From JBNKHG01 sp050290225 (lineage in GTDB: Bacteria; Pseudomonadota; Gammaproteobacteria; Pseudomonadales; Cellvibrionaceae): a DNA stretch of 64,000 bases. Under the pieces are notes generated by a model. The model saw only the letters and a program-made list of their open reading frames with translations. It made no database searches and was not told the origin of the DNA. The stretch is from assembly GCA_050290225.1 (NCBI GenBank), contig JBNKHG010000013.1, positions 62,001-126,000 of the forward strand. The letters are read 5' to 3'. Shown here piece after piece: positions 17,378 through 26,661 of the stretch. Position numbers and translations under genes: made by a program. Positions within the stretch are counted from its first letter, which is position 1; the number at the start of each line of letters is the position of its first letter.

Positions 17378-18379
17378 ATGCTGATTCCACAACCGCCGCG
17401 TCTGCGCGTGGCACAGATTCCCACACCACTGCAACTTTTGGGGCGCATTAGCAGTGAATTGGATGGCCCGCGACTCTGGGTGAAGCGAGACGACCTGACT
17501 GGCAGCCACCTGTCTGGGAACAAGGTCCGCAAGCTGGAATTTGTTATCGCCGAAGCGCGAGAACAGGGTTGTGATACCCTGATCACTGCCGGAGGTGTTC
17601 AGTCCAATCACTGTCGGGCGACTGCTCTGCTCGGTGCCCAGTTGGGAATGAAAGTGCATCTGTTGTTGAGAGGAGATGCGGTGAGCCCTCCCGACGGAAA
17701 CCTGTTGCTCGATAAGCTGTCAGGCGCTGTAATTTCCAACTATCCCGCCCCCGGATTTGCACAGCAATTACCTGAGCGGTTCGCGGCCTGGGAGGCCCAT
17801 TATGCCGAGCTGGGTAGGAAAGCCTTCTCAATCCCAATAGGGGCCAGTGACGGAATAGGCGCCTGGGGTTATCTACAGTGTTGTCAGGAATTGAAGCAGG
17901 ATTTTACTAAAGCAGGTATCGCTCCGGCGTGGATAACCACCGCGACTGGTTCGGGAGGAACTCAAGCGGGATTGATCCTGGGAAATGATCTCGTTGAGCT
18001 GGGTTGCCAGATTCTGGGGTTTGCGGTGTGTGATGACGAGGCTTACTTTCGACGAAAGGTGCGAAAGGACATGGAGGCCTGGCGACGCCGCTATGCGCCT
18101 GAGCTGGACGTCTCTTCACTCCCTATTAATACCAACGATCAATATGTTGGGCCAGGTTATGCCAAAGCCGGGAAAGAGGTTTTCGAAGTCATCAAGTGGG
18201 TTGCTCGGACAGAAGGCTTGATACTCGATCCCGTCTACAGCGGTAAGGCATTCTACGGCTTGGTCAGTGAAATCAAAAATGGCGCGTTTAACGGGGTTGA
18301 GGATATTGTCTTTATCCATACCGGTGGAATTTTCGGATTGTTTCCCCAGCGAGGGGAGATAGACTTTTCTCAACGATAG
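17378..18379 (+). CDS. dcyD: D-cysteine desulfhydrase (ACC deaminase family)
   Basis: A 333-residue fold-type II PLP enzyme. The Schiff-base Lys49 is in SGNKVRKLEF and the phosphate loop in TGSGGTQAG. ACC deaminases and D-cysteine desulfhydrases share this fold and differ at two sites: deaminases carry Glu and Leu (YEGK, HLGG), desulfhydrases Ser and Thr. Here the residues are Ser288 (DPVYSGKA) and Thr315 (HTGG), with the same 27-residue spacing, so the protein should degrade D-cysteine to pyruvate, sulfide and ammonia. It lies convergent to a fructosamine kinase gene. Confidence 0.82.
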   Translation: MLIPQPPRLRVAQIPTPLQLLGRISSELDGPRLWVKRDDLTGSHLSGNKVRKLEFVIAEAREQGCDTLITAGGVQSNHCRATALLGAQLGMKVHLLLRGDAVSPPDGNLLLDKLSGAVISNYPAPGFAQQLPERFAAWEAHYAELGRKAFSIPIGASDGIGAWGYLQCCQELKQDFTKAGIAPAWITTATGSGGTQAGLILGNDLVELGCQILGFAVCDDEAYFRRKVRKDMEAWRRRYAPELDVSSLPINTNDQYVGPGYAKAGKEVFEVIKWVARTEGLILDPVYSGKAFYGLVSEIKNGAFNGVEDIVFIHTGGIFGLFPQRGEIDFSQR

Positions 18380-18400
18380 AGCTTCTTTGGCACCGCGAAA

Positions 18401-19261
18401 TTAGAGGTAGTGACTCACCAGTGACATAGCCTGTTGATAGTAGTTACCGCCGAACAGGTTAAGGTGATTAAGCAGGTGATAGATATTGTAAACAGGGGCG
18501 CGCTGTTCCCATCCCTGTTCCAGTGGAGACACTTCCTGGTAGGCGGAATAAAAGTCTGCTGAAAAACCTCCAAACAATTTGGTCATGGCCAACTCTGCCT
18601 CTGCCCAGCCGTAATAGCAGGCTGGGTCGATTAACATCGGTTGCCCATTGGCATCTACCATCAGATTACCGGCCCAGAGATCTCCATGAATAAGGCTTGC
18701 TGGCTGTATAGGTATCAACTCTGGCAGTCGTTTACCCAACTGAAAAATTCTCTGGGCATCGTCAGTGCTAATTAAATCGCGACGAAGGGCCAATTGAGCT
18801 TGAAATCCCAACCTTTGTTCGGCGAAAAATTGATGGCCGTCCTGACACGGAGAATTGATTTGGCGGGTCAGGCCACAATAGTTGTCACAGTCGAAACCAA
18901 AGTAGGGAGAGGCTTGCCGATGCATCGCCGCCAAGCCTCTGCCGAGAACTTGCCAGTAGTCTCCTCGACGGGGGGCAGAGTCAATGTAGTCCAATACGAT
19001 AAAATCGGAATCAAATCCATAGCAGGCTGGTACAGTCAGCGAACAATCGCTTTGGGCCAGTGTGTCTCCTAGCGCTTTGAGGCCGCTGTATTCCGCTGCG
19101 AAAAAGTCCGCAGCCGCATCCTCACATTGTTTGACACAGATTGCGCGGCCGCTGCTGGTCGTTATGTGTTCAGTAACAGAGATGTCGCCACCTGAAAGTG
19201 GTCGACGCTCGGTGATGTGTCCAAAACCCTTGGCCAATAGCCACTGTTTTAAATCCGCCAT
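18401..19261 (-). CDS. Fructosamine kinase family protein
   Basis: A 286-residue kinase of the fructosamine-3-kinase/aminoglycoside phosphotransferase fold. The catalytic loop LIHGDLWAGN and the following MLIDPACYYGWAEAE are typical, with an ATP-binding lysine in AICVKQCE. Bacterial members are thought to phosphorylate ketosamines so glycated proteins or metabolites can be repaired. It is related to E. coli YniA. It ends 22 bases from the convergent dcyD gene. Confidence 0.87.
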   Translation of the reverse strand: MADLKQWLLAKGFGHITERRPLSGGDISVTEHITTSSGRAICVKQCEDAAADFFAAEYSGLKALGDTLAQSDCSLTVPACYGFDSDFIVLDYIDSAPRRGDYWQVLGRGLAAMHRQASPYFGFDCDNYCGLTRQINSPCQDGHQFFAEQRLGFQAQLALRRDLISTDDAQRIFQLGKRLPELIPIQPASLIHGDLWAGNLMVDANGQPMLIDPACYYGWAEAELAMTKLFGGFSADFYSAYQEVSPLEQGWEQRAPVYNIYHLLNHLNLFGGNYYQQAMSLVSHYL

Positions 19262-19384
19262 TTTTTATCCTGGTGCGACCGGTTCTGGACCATAAGTTAT
19301 GGTGTTACTGCCAGGGCTCATGCAAAATAGCAGGCCTGCTCAAATGGAAACACTGGATCACTACCATATCAGGATTGCGATGCT

Positions 19385-20299
19385 ATGCCTAAGGGCTTTG
19401 GGGACAAACTGGTTGTTGCGATATCGTCGCGAGCGCTATTCAATCTGGACGAAAGTCATAAGGTCTATGTTAACGACGGCCTCAAGGCTTACGCGGAGTA
19501 TCAAATAGCAAATGAAGATACCATACTCGAGAAGGGCGATGCCTTTCCCATGGTGGAGAAGCTGCTGGGGCTTAACGACAAGTTACCTGGCGAACCACGG
19601 GTTGAAGTGATTCTGCTTTCGCGGAACAGTCCCGATACCGGTTTGCGGGTTTTTAATTCCATTGAGCACTTTGGGTTGAATATAACCCGTGCCGCATTTT
19701 GCGGCGGAGAAAGCCCTTATCGCTATGTCTCGGCTTTCGGTTGCCATTTGTTTTTGTCAACTCACGCGGAGGATGTGCGTTTTGCTTTGGGGCAGGGCAT
19801 AGCGGCGGCGACACTGATAGCCTCGAACAGTCGCGAGGAACGGGATGGCGAGTTGCGCTTTGCGTTCGATGGCGATGCCGTTCTATTCTCTGATGAGGCA
19901 GAAAAAGTTTACAAGTGTCAGGGGCTGGACGCCTTTGCCGAAAGTGAAAGGGTGGCGGCCAAAAAACCGCTTTCCGGAGGGCCGTTTAAACCATTTCTAT
20001 CGGCTCTACACCAATTACAAGCTGAATTTTCAGGTGATGAGTGTCCGATACGCACTGCACTGGTAACGGCGCGATCAGCACCGGCTCACGAGCGGGTAAT
20101 TCGTACTCTGCGAGCCTGGAATGTGCGTTTGGATGAGTCCCTGTTCCTGGGAGGATTGGATAAAGGCAATTTTCTCAGGGCCTATGGTGCTGATGTCTTT
20201 TTCGATGACCAGCGCCAGCATTGCGATTCCGCCAGTGCTCATGTGGCGACCGGACATGTGCCTCACGGTATAGCGAATGAGCCCCTTATAGAAGATTAA
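19385..20299 (+). CDS. Cytosolic 5'-nucleotidase (cN-I family)
   Basis: A 304-residue protein of the cN-I 5'-nucleotidase family, HAD-fold enzymes that dephosphorylate AMP and related monophosphates. The AFDGDAVLFSDEAE segment near residue 160 carries the DGD nucleophile region and FFDDQ near 280 the late acidic motif. Family assignment rests on the whole pattern, including the LLSRNSPDTG stretch. It is divergent from the fructosamine kinase gene with about 120 bases between, containing a 12-base palindrome AGCAGGCCTGCT (19329-19340). Confidence 0.8.
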   Translation: MPKGFGDKLVVAISSRALFNLDESHKVYVNDGLKAYAEYQIANEDTILEKGDAFPMVEKLLGLNDKLPGEPRVEVILLSRNSPDTGLRVFNSIEHFGLNITRAAFCGGESPYRYVSAFGCHLFLSTHAEDVRFALGQGIAAATLIASNSREERDGELRFAFDGDAVLFSDEAEKVYKCQGLDAFAESERVAAKKPLSGGPFKPFLSALHQLQAEFSGDECPIRTALVTARSAPAHERVIRTLRAWNVRLDESLFLGGLDKGNFLRAYGADVFFDDQRQHCDSASAHVATGHVPHGIANEPLIED

Positions 20300-20429
20300 G
20301 CCCGCAGCTCCCAGATCTGGTGCTATGCTTCTAGTTAAGAAACACCAACATGGAGTGTCAATCTGGCGCTCGGGGTTAACCAATTCCAGCGCGATCCAAC
20401 CGTGAAATTATCGGTTTAGGGCTCGCTAT

Positions 20430-20969
20430 ATGATCCAAACTATCCTTTATGCTACGGATTTAGGCGCCTTCAGTTCGCATATGCTTCAGCACGTGTCAAG
20501 CCTTGCCCACCAGTGCAACGCGAGGATTATTCTTGTTCACGCGGTTGAACCCCTGGGCAGTTTTGCAAACGCCGTGGTTAAGACCTATTTGCCCCGGGAG
20601 TCCAGCGATGAAATCGAAAATTCCGGCTTGAGTAAGATGATGCGGGGGATAAAGCAAAGCATTATAGACGCCCTGGCGGATGAGTATATCGATGGCGACA
20701 AAGGTCTGTCCCGTGTCATGGAGGTGTGTGTCGAACAGGGGCATCCGGCACAGGTGATTTTGGAAGTAGCCAAGGAGCGTCATGCGGATTTGATCATCAT
20801 GGGCAGCCATGGCCCAAACGCTATAGGCTCTAATATGATTGGCTCAGTGACCAGTAAGGTGTTGCAGCTGGCCAAGGTCCCCGTTTATATGGTACCCATG
20901 ATAAATCCCTCAATCCTCTCCCGGGCGGCAGCTTCTGACACTGCGGTGCAAATGGGATTGTGGGGATAG
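20430..20969 (+). CDS. Universal stress protein UspA family
   Basis: A 179-residue single-domain UspA. The ATP-binding pattern G-x2-G-x9-G-S is visible in MGSHGPNAIGSNMIGSVT near residues 130-147. Such proteins bind ATP and support survival under stress in the cytoplasm. The C-terminus carries about 25 residues beyond the fold. It starts 130 bases after the nucleotidase and ends 15 bases before the convergent permease gene. Confidence 0.88.
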   Translation: MIQTILYATDLGAFSSHMLQHVSSLAHQCNARIILVHAVEPLGSFANAVVKTYLPRESSDEIENSGLSKMMRGIKQSIIDALADEYIDGDKGLSRVMEVCVEQGHPAQVILEVAKERHADLIIMGSHGPNAIGSNMIGSVTSKVLQLAKVPVYMVPMINPSILSRAAASDTAVQMGLWG

Positions 20970-20984
20970 CCGCAGGTGATTGCT

Positions 20985-21767
20985 TTAGAAAAAGGCAAAT
21001 TTAACGCCCAGGGTCATCAGGATACTGGCCAGTATGGGCTGTAAGATAGAGCTCGGCAAGCGTGCACCGAACTTGGTGCCGTAATGTACGGCCGGCAAGG
21101 AGCCAACCAGCAAAGCGCCGAGCAAGGTAAAGTCTACGTTTCCAAGGAGCATCAGATGTCCCAAACCCGCAATAAGGGTCAGGGGAACCGCGTGCGCTAT
21201 ATCGGTACCTACCACATGCAATGCTGGCAGGCGGGGGTAAAGTACCAGTAGCAGGGCGGCGCAAAAGGCGCCGGCGCCAACCGAAGACAGGGTAACGAAC
21301 ACGCCCAGAACAATGCCGGAAACAAAGGTGATGCTCTTTGCGTGTCTGTGGGCCCAGCCGGAAGCGCCCTCATCCTTGCTGGTACTTGCCTGAATACGCC
21401 TTTTAAACAAGAGCACTGCGGAAGTCAAAATCAGCATTAGACCCAGGCTGTGGGTCAGCAAGCCCTCATATTCCCGGGCCGAAGTAAAGACATTGTTCAA
21501 GAGAAATACGGTAGCGAGGGATGCGGGGATACTACCTGCCGCCAGGATAAAAACCAGTTGCCACCGGACAGTTCCCTGGCGTTTATGGGCCACGGCTCCG
21601 CCGGCTTTGGTAACCGCCGCATAGAGCAGATCTGTTCCAATAGCCACATTATAGGGAATACCAAACAGAATCAGCAGCGGCGTCATCAACGAACCGCCCC
21701 CGACACCTGTCATTCCCACTGCAAATCCCACAGCTGCTCCGGCGAGCACAAAAAACACTATTTCCAT
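20985..21767 (-). CDS. TauE/SafE (DUF81) family membrane permease
   Basis: A 260-residue membrane protein with seven to eight hydrophobic helices and the family N-terminus AVGFAVGMTGVGGGSLMTPLL. TauE/SafE proteins export sulfite, sulfoacetate or related organic sulfur anions. It is divergent from cysB with 148 bases between, and cysH is nearby, so a sulfur substrate and CysB control are reasonable inferences. No specific substrate residues can be assigned. Confidence 0.85.
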   Translation of the reverse strand: MEIVFFVLAGAAVGFAVGMTGVGGGSLMTPLLILFGIPYNVAIGTDLLYAAVTKAGGAVAHKRQGTVRWQLVFILAAGSIPASLATVFLLNNVFTSAREYEGLLTHSLGLMLILTSAVLLFKRRIQASTSKDEGASGWAHRHAKSITFVSGIVLGVFVTLSSVGAGAFCAALLLVLYPRLPALHVVGTDIAHAVPLTLIAGLGHLMLLGNVDFTLLGALLVGSLPAVHYGTKFGARLPSSILQPILASILMTLGVKFAFF

Positions 21768-21915
21768 GAATATAGGCTAAAGTTATAGATGATCGGTTTT
21801 TATGCAGGGTAAACGTAATTTAGGCTGGCAAATATACTGATTTATATCTATTCTGGAAAAGAATATTTGTTTATATTTTTATAACTCCATTCTAGTGCGG
21901 CCAATTGGAGGGCTT

Positions 21916-22890
21916 ATGAAACTGCAGCAGCTGCGTTACATTTGGGAAGTGGCACACCATGACCTTAATGTGTCGGCAACCGCCCAAAGCCTCTACACCT
22001 CTCAACCCGGAATCAGCAAGCAAATCAGGCTCTTGGAGGATGAGCTGGGGGTTGAGGTTTTCTCGCGAAGCGGCAAGCACCTGACCCGAATCACTCCTGC
22101 TGGTGAGGCGATCCTTAAAACGGCGGGTGAAATTTTGCGCAAAGTGGAAAGCATCAAGCAGGTTGCGCAGGAATTCAGCAATGAGAAGAAGGGCAGTCTG
22201 TCACTGGCCACCACGCATACACAGGCCCGCTATGCACTGCCCAAAGTCATAGAGTCTTTTATCCATCAGTACCCCGATGTATCACTGCATATGCACCAGG
22301 GTACGCCTATGCAGATATCGGAAATGGCGGCCGATGGGACAGTGGATTTTGCTATTGCTACAGAGGCTCTGGAACTCTTTAGTGATCTGATCATGATGCC
22401 TTGCTATCGCTGGAACCGTTGCATCGTGGTGCCCAAAAATCACCCTCTGTGCCAGGTGTCGGAATTAACGCTGGAGGAGGTGGCAAAACATCCGATTGTC
22501 ACCTATGTGTTTGGCTTTACCGGCCGCTCCAAGTTGGATGAGGCCTTTATTGAAAGGGGCTTGGCGCCCAAGGTGGTATTTACCGCAGCCGATGCTGATG
22601 TCATTAAAACTTATGTGCGACTGGGGTTGGGTATCGGAATCATTGCCAAAATGGCTCACAATGAAACGCTGGACGCCGACCTGGTGGCGCTCGATGCCAG
22701 TCATCTGTTTGAGTCCAGCACCACCAAAATCGGTTTTCGTCGGGGGACTTTCCTACGCGGCTTTATGTATGATTTTATTGAACAGTTTGCTCCCCACTTA
22801 ACCAAGGATGTTGTCGGCGAGGCATACAATCGCCATTCCAAGGCGGAAATTGATGATCTGTTTCAGCATATGGAGTTACCGACATACTAG
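21916..22890 (+). CDS. cysB: LysR-type regulator CysB
   Basis: A 324-residue regulator of cysteine biosynthesis. The helix-turn-helix is at about residues 18-37 (NVSATAQSLYTSQPGISKQI), followed by the effector domain with ATTHTQARYALP, the acetylserine-binding segment of CysB. Its N-terminus MKLQQLRYIWEVAHHDLNVS is near-identical to known CysB. A frame start at 21895 exists, but GGAGGG before 21916 decides. Neighbours (permease, cysH) are plausible targets. A strong terminator follows. Confidence 0.95.
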   Translation: MKLQQLRYIWEVAHHDLNVSATAQSLYTSQPGISKQIRLLEDELGVEVFSRSGKHLTRITPAGEAILKTAGEILRKVESIKQVAQEFSNEKKGSLSLATTHTQARYALPKVIESFIHQYPDVSLHMHQGTPMQISEMAADGTVDFAIATEALELFSDLIMMPCYRWNRCIVVPKNHPLCQVSELTLEEVAKHPIVTYVFGFTGRSKLDEAFIERGLAPKVVFTAADADVIKTYVRLGLGIGIIAKMAHNETLDADLVALDASHLFESSTTKIGFRRGTFLRGFMYDFIEQFAPHLTKDVVGEAYNRHSKAEIDDLFQHMELPTY

Positions 22891-22987
22891 TGGATCACAC
22901 TACTTGTTAGTGAATTTTTAGTTGCTTTCGCTGCTGAGCTATGAGGAAGAGGTCTATAGAGGCAAATAGCTAACCTCTCGAAGACTA

Positions 22988-23019
22988 TAAAAAAAGCCCC
23001 TGATTTGGGGCTTTTTTTA
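22988..23019 (+). terminator. Intrinsic terminator after cysB
   Basis: AAAAAAAGCCCC pairs with GGGGCTTTTTTT around a TGATTT loop. The A-run and T-run make it bidirectional, serving both cysB and the convergent operon that ends at 23042. Confidence 0.93.
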
Positions 23020-23041
23020 TGAACTGGAGATGGGGAGTTGA

Positions 23042-23377
23042 CTAGATAAAGTCAAGATCGGGGTTGTCGTTCATGATCTCGCGGGCTTCATCTTCCGCAC
23101 TGGCCTGTTGGTCAAGTACTTCCTTTACGAACTTAAGGTAAACGGTATAGACCTCAGGTTCTGCACCTTCATGCTCTACCACAAAAAATGGTGCGCGGTT
23201 AACGTCCAGTTTGGCGGCCAACTGCATGCCTTCGCTTTTGGGGTCACGTTCATCGGCGACGATAACCTGGTCGATCCTGGCCATCTGTCCAGATTCTTCC
23301 AGTTTTTTCAGAACGTCACCACACTTTTTGCAGGGTGAGCCATCTGCCATGATTTTTTTTACCAGGGTGATTTTCAC
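23042..23377 (-). CDS. Thioredoxin-fold protein with CxxC, downstream of cysH
   Basis: A 111-residue protein beginning with a beta strand (KITLVKKI) and then a CKKC site at about residues 16-19, followed by a cis-Pro-like NRAPFFVVEHE segment: the order of a glutaredoxin/thioredoxin fold. The acidic C-terminus (EDEAREIMNDNPDLDF) is unusual. It starts 18 bases after cysH ends on the same strand, and the same arrangement exists in Pseudomonas. A role as reductant for CysH is an inference, not a known function. Confidence 0.7.
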   Translation of the reverse strand: MKITLVKKIMADGSPCKKCGDVLKKLEESGQMARIDQVIVADERDPKSEGMQLAAKLDVNRAPFFVVEHEGAEPEVYTVYLKFVKEVLDQQASAEDEAREIMNDNPDLDFI

Positions 23378-23395
23378 AGTCGCTTCCTGTTTCTT

Positions 23396-24145
23396 TTAAC
23401 TGTTTTTATTTTTCACGTTGTCGGCGTGCAGACCACACTCTTTTTTGGTGGCTTCTTCCCACCACCAGCGACCTTCACGCTCGTGCTGGTTTGGACCTAC
23501 CGGGCGGGTGCAGGGCTCGCAGCCTATAGAGATGAAACCGCGATCATGGAGCTCGTTGTAAGGTACGTCGTAAGCGCGGATATAGTCCCAAACCTGACGG
23601 GAGGTCCAGCCGGCGAGGGGGTTAAACTTGGTCAGTTTCTCACCGGGGCGAGCGAAGAGCTTATCATCCTGAATGACGGGGATTGACGCTCGCGTGCCGG
23701 GGCTTTGGTCCTTCCGTTGGCCGGTGATCCAGGCGTCCACTTCAAGGAGTTTGCGTTTTAGCGGCGCAATCTTGCGGATACTGCAGCATTCCTGATGGTT
23801 GTCTCGATAAAAACTGTATAACCCCTTTTCTTTCACCAGGCGACGAACTGCTTCGCCATCGGGGAAGAGAACATCGATATTGATACCATAGTGCTCCCGG
23901 ACCCGCTCGATATATCTGTAGGTTTCCGCGTGGAGGCGGCCCGTATCCAGGCAAAAAACCTGCAAATCCTGCTTGATCTGGTACGCCATATCGATTAATA
24001 CGACGTCTTCAGCGCCACTGAATGAGATGGCAATATTGTCAAACTGACTCAGGGCATAGCGCAGAATCTCCTGGGGGGATTCCTGTTGGAGCTTGCTGTC
24101 GAGATCCACGATGTCGAGCAATTCGGTGGACGTTTCTATGGACAT
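23396..24145 (-). CDS. cysH: Adenylyl-sulfate (APS/PAPS) reductase CysH, iron-sulfur type
   Basis: A 249-residue reductase giving sulfite from activated sulfate. Cysteines 120-121 (ECCSIRK) and 209/212 (GCEPC) are the four ligands of the 4Fe-4S cluster that marks enzymes using APS, as in Pseudomonas, rather than the cluster-free PAPS reductase of E. coli. The catalytic Cys237 is in KKECGLH. The P-loop-like SFSGAEDVVL is at residue 41. It is divergent from thrH over 243 bases holding two TGATCAA sites. CysB control is expected. Confidence 0.94.
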   Translation of the reverse strand: MSIETSTELLDIVDLDSKLQQESPQEILRYALSQFDNIAISFSGAEDVVLIDMAYQIKQDLQVFCLDTGRLHAETYRYIERVREHYGINIDVLFPDGEAVRRLVKEKGLYSFYRDNHQECCSIRKIAPLKRKLLEVDAWITGQRKDQSPGTRASIPVIQDDKLFARPGEKLTKFNPLAGWTSRQVWDYIRAYDVPYNELHDRGFISIGCEPCTRPVGPNQHEREGRWWWEEATKKECGLHADNVKNKNS

Positions 24146-24388
24146 AGTCGCCTTATTTCTCCACTAATCGGGCAAATTCAAAATTGGACGCGAAGGATAC
24201 CAGAGCTGTCAAAGACTTAACAATAATGATCAATCATAGCGTTATAACCATGTGTTGATCAAATAATGTTCAGTGTTTTGGGGTGGTACTGCAAGAGTTG
24301 GCATTAGTGTCGGGTTTTAGTAATTGCGCTACAGTGGGCAAAACGGTAGATTGGCGGCAATTTTAAACTGGGCAATTGGGAGAAATTA

Positions 24389-25006
24389 GTGGAAATTGCA
24401 TGTTTAGACTTGGAAGGTGTGCTGATTCCTGAAATCTGGATTAAATTTGCTGAAAAAACCGGCATTGAAGCCTTAAAAGCCACCACTCGCGACATTCCGG
24501 ATTATGATGAATTGATGACCATGCGCCTGGCGGAATTGTCGACCCATGGTCTTGGATTGATTGAAATCCAGGAAGTGATTGCCACCCTCAGCCCCCTGGA
24601 TGGGGCAGCACAGTTCACCAACTGGCTCAGGGAGCGTTTCCAGGTCGTGATCTTGTCAGATACTTTCTACGAATTTGCCGGTCCCTTGATGAAACAACTG
24701 GGCTATCCCACGCTCCTGTGCCACCAATTGGAGACGGACACCAATGGTAAGGTGATTAATTACCATATTCGTCAGCCCAATCCCAAGCGACAGTCTATTG
24801 TGGCTCTTAAGTCACTGTATTACAGGACCATTGCCGCAGGTGATTCCTACAACGATACCACCATGCTGGCTGAAGCCGACGCCGGTATACTGTTCAAAGC
24901 CCCTCAGAACGTCATCGATGAGTTTCCCCAGTATCCAGCGGTACACAGCTATGAAGACCTCAAGAAAGAATTTATCAAGGCGAGCAATCGCGATTTGATG
25001 CTCTGA
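24389..25006 (+). CDS. thrH: Phosphoserine/homoserine phosphotransferase ThrH
   Basis: A 205-residue HAD-family enzyme. The nucleophile pair Asp7 and Glu9 sits in CLDLEGVLIPEIW; ThrH proteins have this DLEG variant where SerB has DMDS. AGDSYNDTTML is the late metal motif. Pseudomonas ThrH hydrolyses phosphoserine and can move the phosphate to homoserine. The gene starts with GTG at 24389, with GGGAG well placed. It sits beside cysH and pabB as in Pseudomonas, linking serine supply to cysteine synthesis. Confidence 0.92.
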   Translation: MEIACLDLEGVLIPEIWIKFAEKTGIEALKATTRDIPDYDELMTMRLAELSTHGLGLIEIQEVIATLSPLDGAAQFTNWLRERFQVVILSDTFYEFAGPLMKQLGYPTLLCHQLETDTNGKVINYHIRQPNPKRQSIVALKSLYYRTIAAGDSYNDTTMLAEADAGILFKAPQNVIDEFPQYPAVHSYEDLKKEFIKASNRDLML

Positions 25007-25020
25007 CAATAGACGTGATG

Positions 25021-25080
25021 CTAGTCTAGTGTCTCCTCTAGATTGCTGAAATCTTCAATCTATAGGAGACACTACACTAG
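25021..25080. repeat. 60-base near-perfect palindrome between thrH and pabB
   Basis: Two 25-base arms (25021-25045 and 25056-25080) are complementary at 23 of 25 positions around a 10-base loop CTGAAATCTT. Both outer ends are CTAG. It fills the gap between two convergent genes, so it may end transcription from both sides, but there is no T-run. It could instead be a mobile palindromic repeat. Confidence 0.85.
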
Positions 25081-25139
25081 CGATTCCGGAATGGAACCGC
25101 AGACCCATGTGTCTTTCCTCGGTTCGGGTTTCGAGCTGA

Positions 25140-26525
25140 TTACACTAGACCCGAAAGCGCCTCTAACGACTTCATTAACACACTGATTTTGTCCAGAGAT
25201 TCCTGGTATTCCGCAGCAGCCTCAGAGTCGGCGGTAATGCCTCCGCCACCCCAGCAATGTATTTTATCCCCGTCGCATACCAGTGTGCGGATTGCGATAT
25301 TAGTGTCCATATTGCCGTTGGCACTGATATAGCCAAGACTGCCGCAGTAAACCGAGCGCCGGCAGGGTTCCAGTTCCTCAATAATTTCCATGGCCCTTAG
25401 TTTGGGTGCTCCGGTAATGGAGCCTCCCGGAAAGCAGCCTTTGAGCAGGTCAATAGGATCCCGGTCGTCTCGCAATGTGCCGGTGATGGTGCTAACCAGG
25501 TGATGGACGTTGGGAAAACTTTCCAGGGCAAAAAGTTCCGGTACTCGAACACTGCCCAGGGCACAGGTTTTACTGAGATCGTTGCGCAACAGGTCAACGA
25601 TCATCAGGTTCTCGGCACGATCTTTGTCACTTTGCTGGAGTTTTTGAGCATTTGCCTGGTCCCGGTCCGGATCTTTGTGCCGGGGCAGAGTCCCTTTTAT
25701 GGGTTTGGTTTCCACCTGTTTACCTGCCAGGTGTAAAAAGCGTTCTGGGGAATGACTGAGAACCGCACCCTGCGCCATACCGATATAGCCTGAAAAAGGT
25801 GAAGGTAAAGCCCGACGCAGATGCTGGTAGGCCAGGTAGCTGTCCCCTTGGTAGGTAGCGGAAAATCTTTGTGTAAAGTTAACCTGATAGCAGTCGCCGG
25901 CGTGGATATAGCGGTGTATGTCGGCGATTGCCCTGTAATAAGAATCTAGATTAAGAGAATTTGAAAACCTATTGATTTTAAATACTTTTTCATTCTTTTC
26001 TTTGATCCCGCTTAGGGCGCTTCTGCAGCGCGAGAGGCGATCCTGGCGGACCCCTTCCGGACAACTGGGTAGAAAAATAAGCCAGGCATGTTGTTGGTGG
26101 TGATCCTGTACTATGGCCCAGTCGTAGATACCGATCAACATGTCCGGCAGCGGGATGTCATTCGCTGCCTGTTCGGGGAGGCGCTCAAGTCGTCGGCCCA
26201 GATCGTAACTGAAATAGCCCAGGGCTCCGCCACAGAAGGGTAAGTCTTTGTTGGCCTGTGTGCTGATCGGTGACAGTGCTTCCTGAACGAGGTCAAAGGG
26301 GTTGTCCGTCGAATGCGTTGAATGATGCTCTGTCTGCTCCAGGGTGGTTGACCCATTGGTGGTGAGCAGACGCCTTGGGTTGGCGCTGATTATATCGTAG
26401 CGCCCCATGGCGCTGAGAGGACGGCAACTGTCAAGCCATACAGGGGTGGGCAGATCGCGAATAGCTTCAAAGTAAAAGCTGCTATCGGTCAGGTAATGGA
26501 TATCTAATACGCTGAAGTAGGGCAT
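25140..26525 (-). CDS. pabB: Aminodeoxychorismate synthase component I PabB
   Basis: A chorismate-binding enzyme of about 461 residues that, with the glutaminase PabA, makes aminodeoxychorismate for folate; PabC in this window completes the step. The C-terminal domain shows KPIKGTLPR, ENLMIVDLLRNDL, GSITGAPK and GGGITADS, all chorismate-site motifs. KPIKGT, rather than the PIAGT of anthranilate synthase, supports PabB. The frame reaches 26555; the ATG at 26525 (MPYFSVLDI) fits homologues better, and neither has a strong ribosome binding site. Confidence 0.92.
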   Translation of the reverse strand: MPYFSVLDIHYLTDSSFYFEAIRDLPTPVWLDSCRPLSAMGRYDIISANPRRLLTTNGSTTLEQTEHHSTHSTDNPFDLVQEALSPISTQANKDLPFCGGALGYFSYDLGRRLERLPEQAANDIPLPDMLIGIYDWAIVQDHHQQHAWLIFLPSCPEGVRQDRLSRCRSALSGIKEKNEKVFKINRFSNSLNLDSYYRAIADIHRYIHAGDCYQVNFTQRFSATYQGDSYLAYQHLRRALPSPFSGYIGMAQGAVLSHSPERFLHLAGKQVETKPIKGTLPRHKDPDRDQANAQKLQQSDKDRAENLMIVDLLRNDLSKTCALGSVRVPELFALESFPNVHHLVSTITGTLRDDRDPIDLLKGCFPGGSITGAPKLRAMEIIEELEPCRRSVYCGSLGYISANGNMDTNIAIRTLVCDGDKIHCWGGGGITADSEAAAEYQESLDKISVLMKSLEALSGLV

Positions 26526-26661
26526 ACATGTTCTGCTGTAGGCTAAGCGCGGCATTGTAGATCCACGGCGCTGTGTTGCAAAGGAAAATCACTGTTGCCC
26601 ATTGCCGGCTTCAGCCCTTGTTGGAATCGCTAAGGATCGGTGGCGACTTTGGCCTCCCTAT

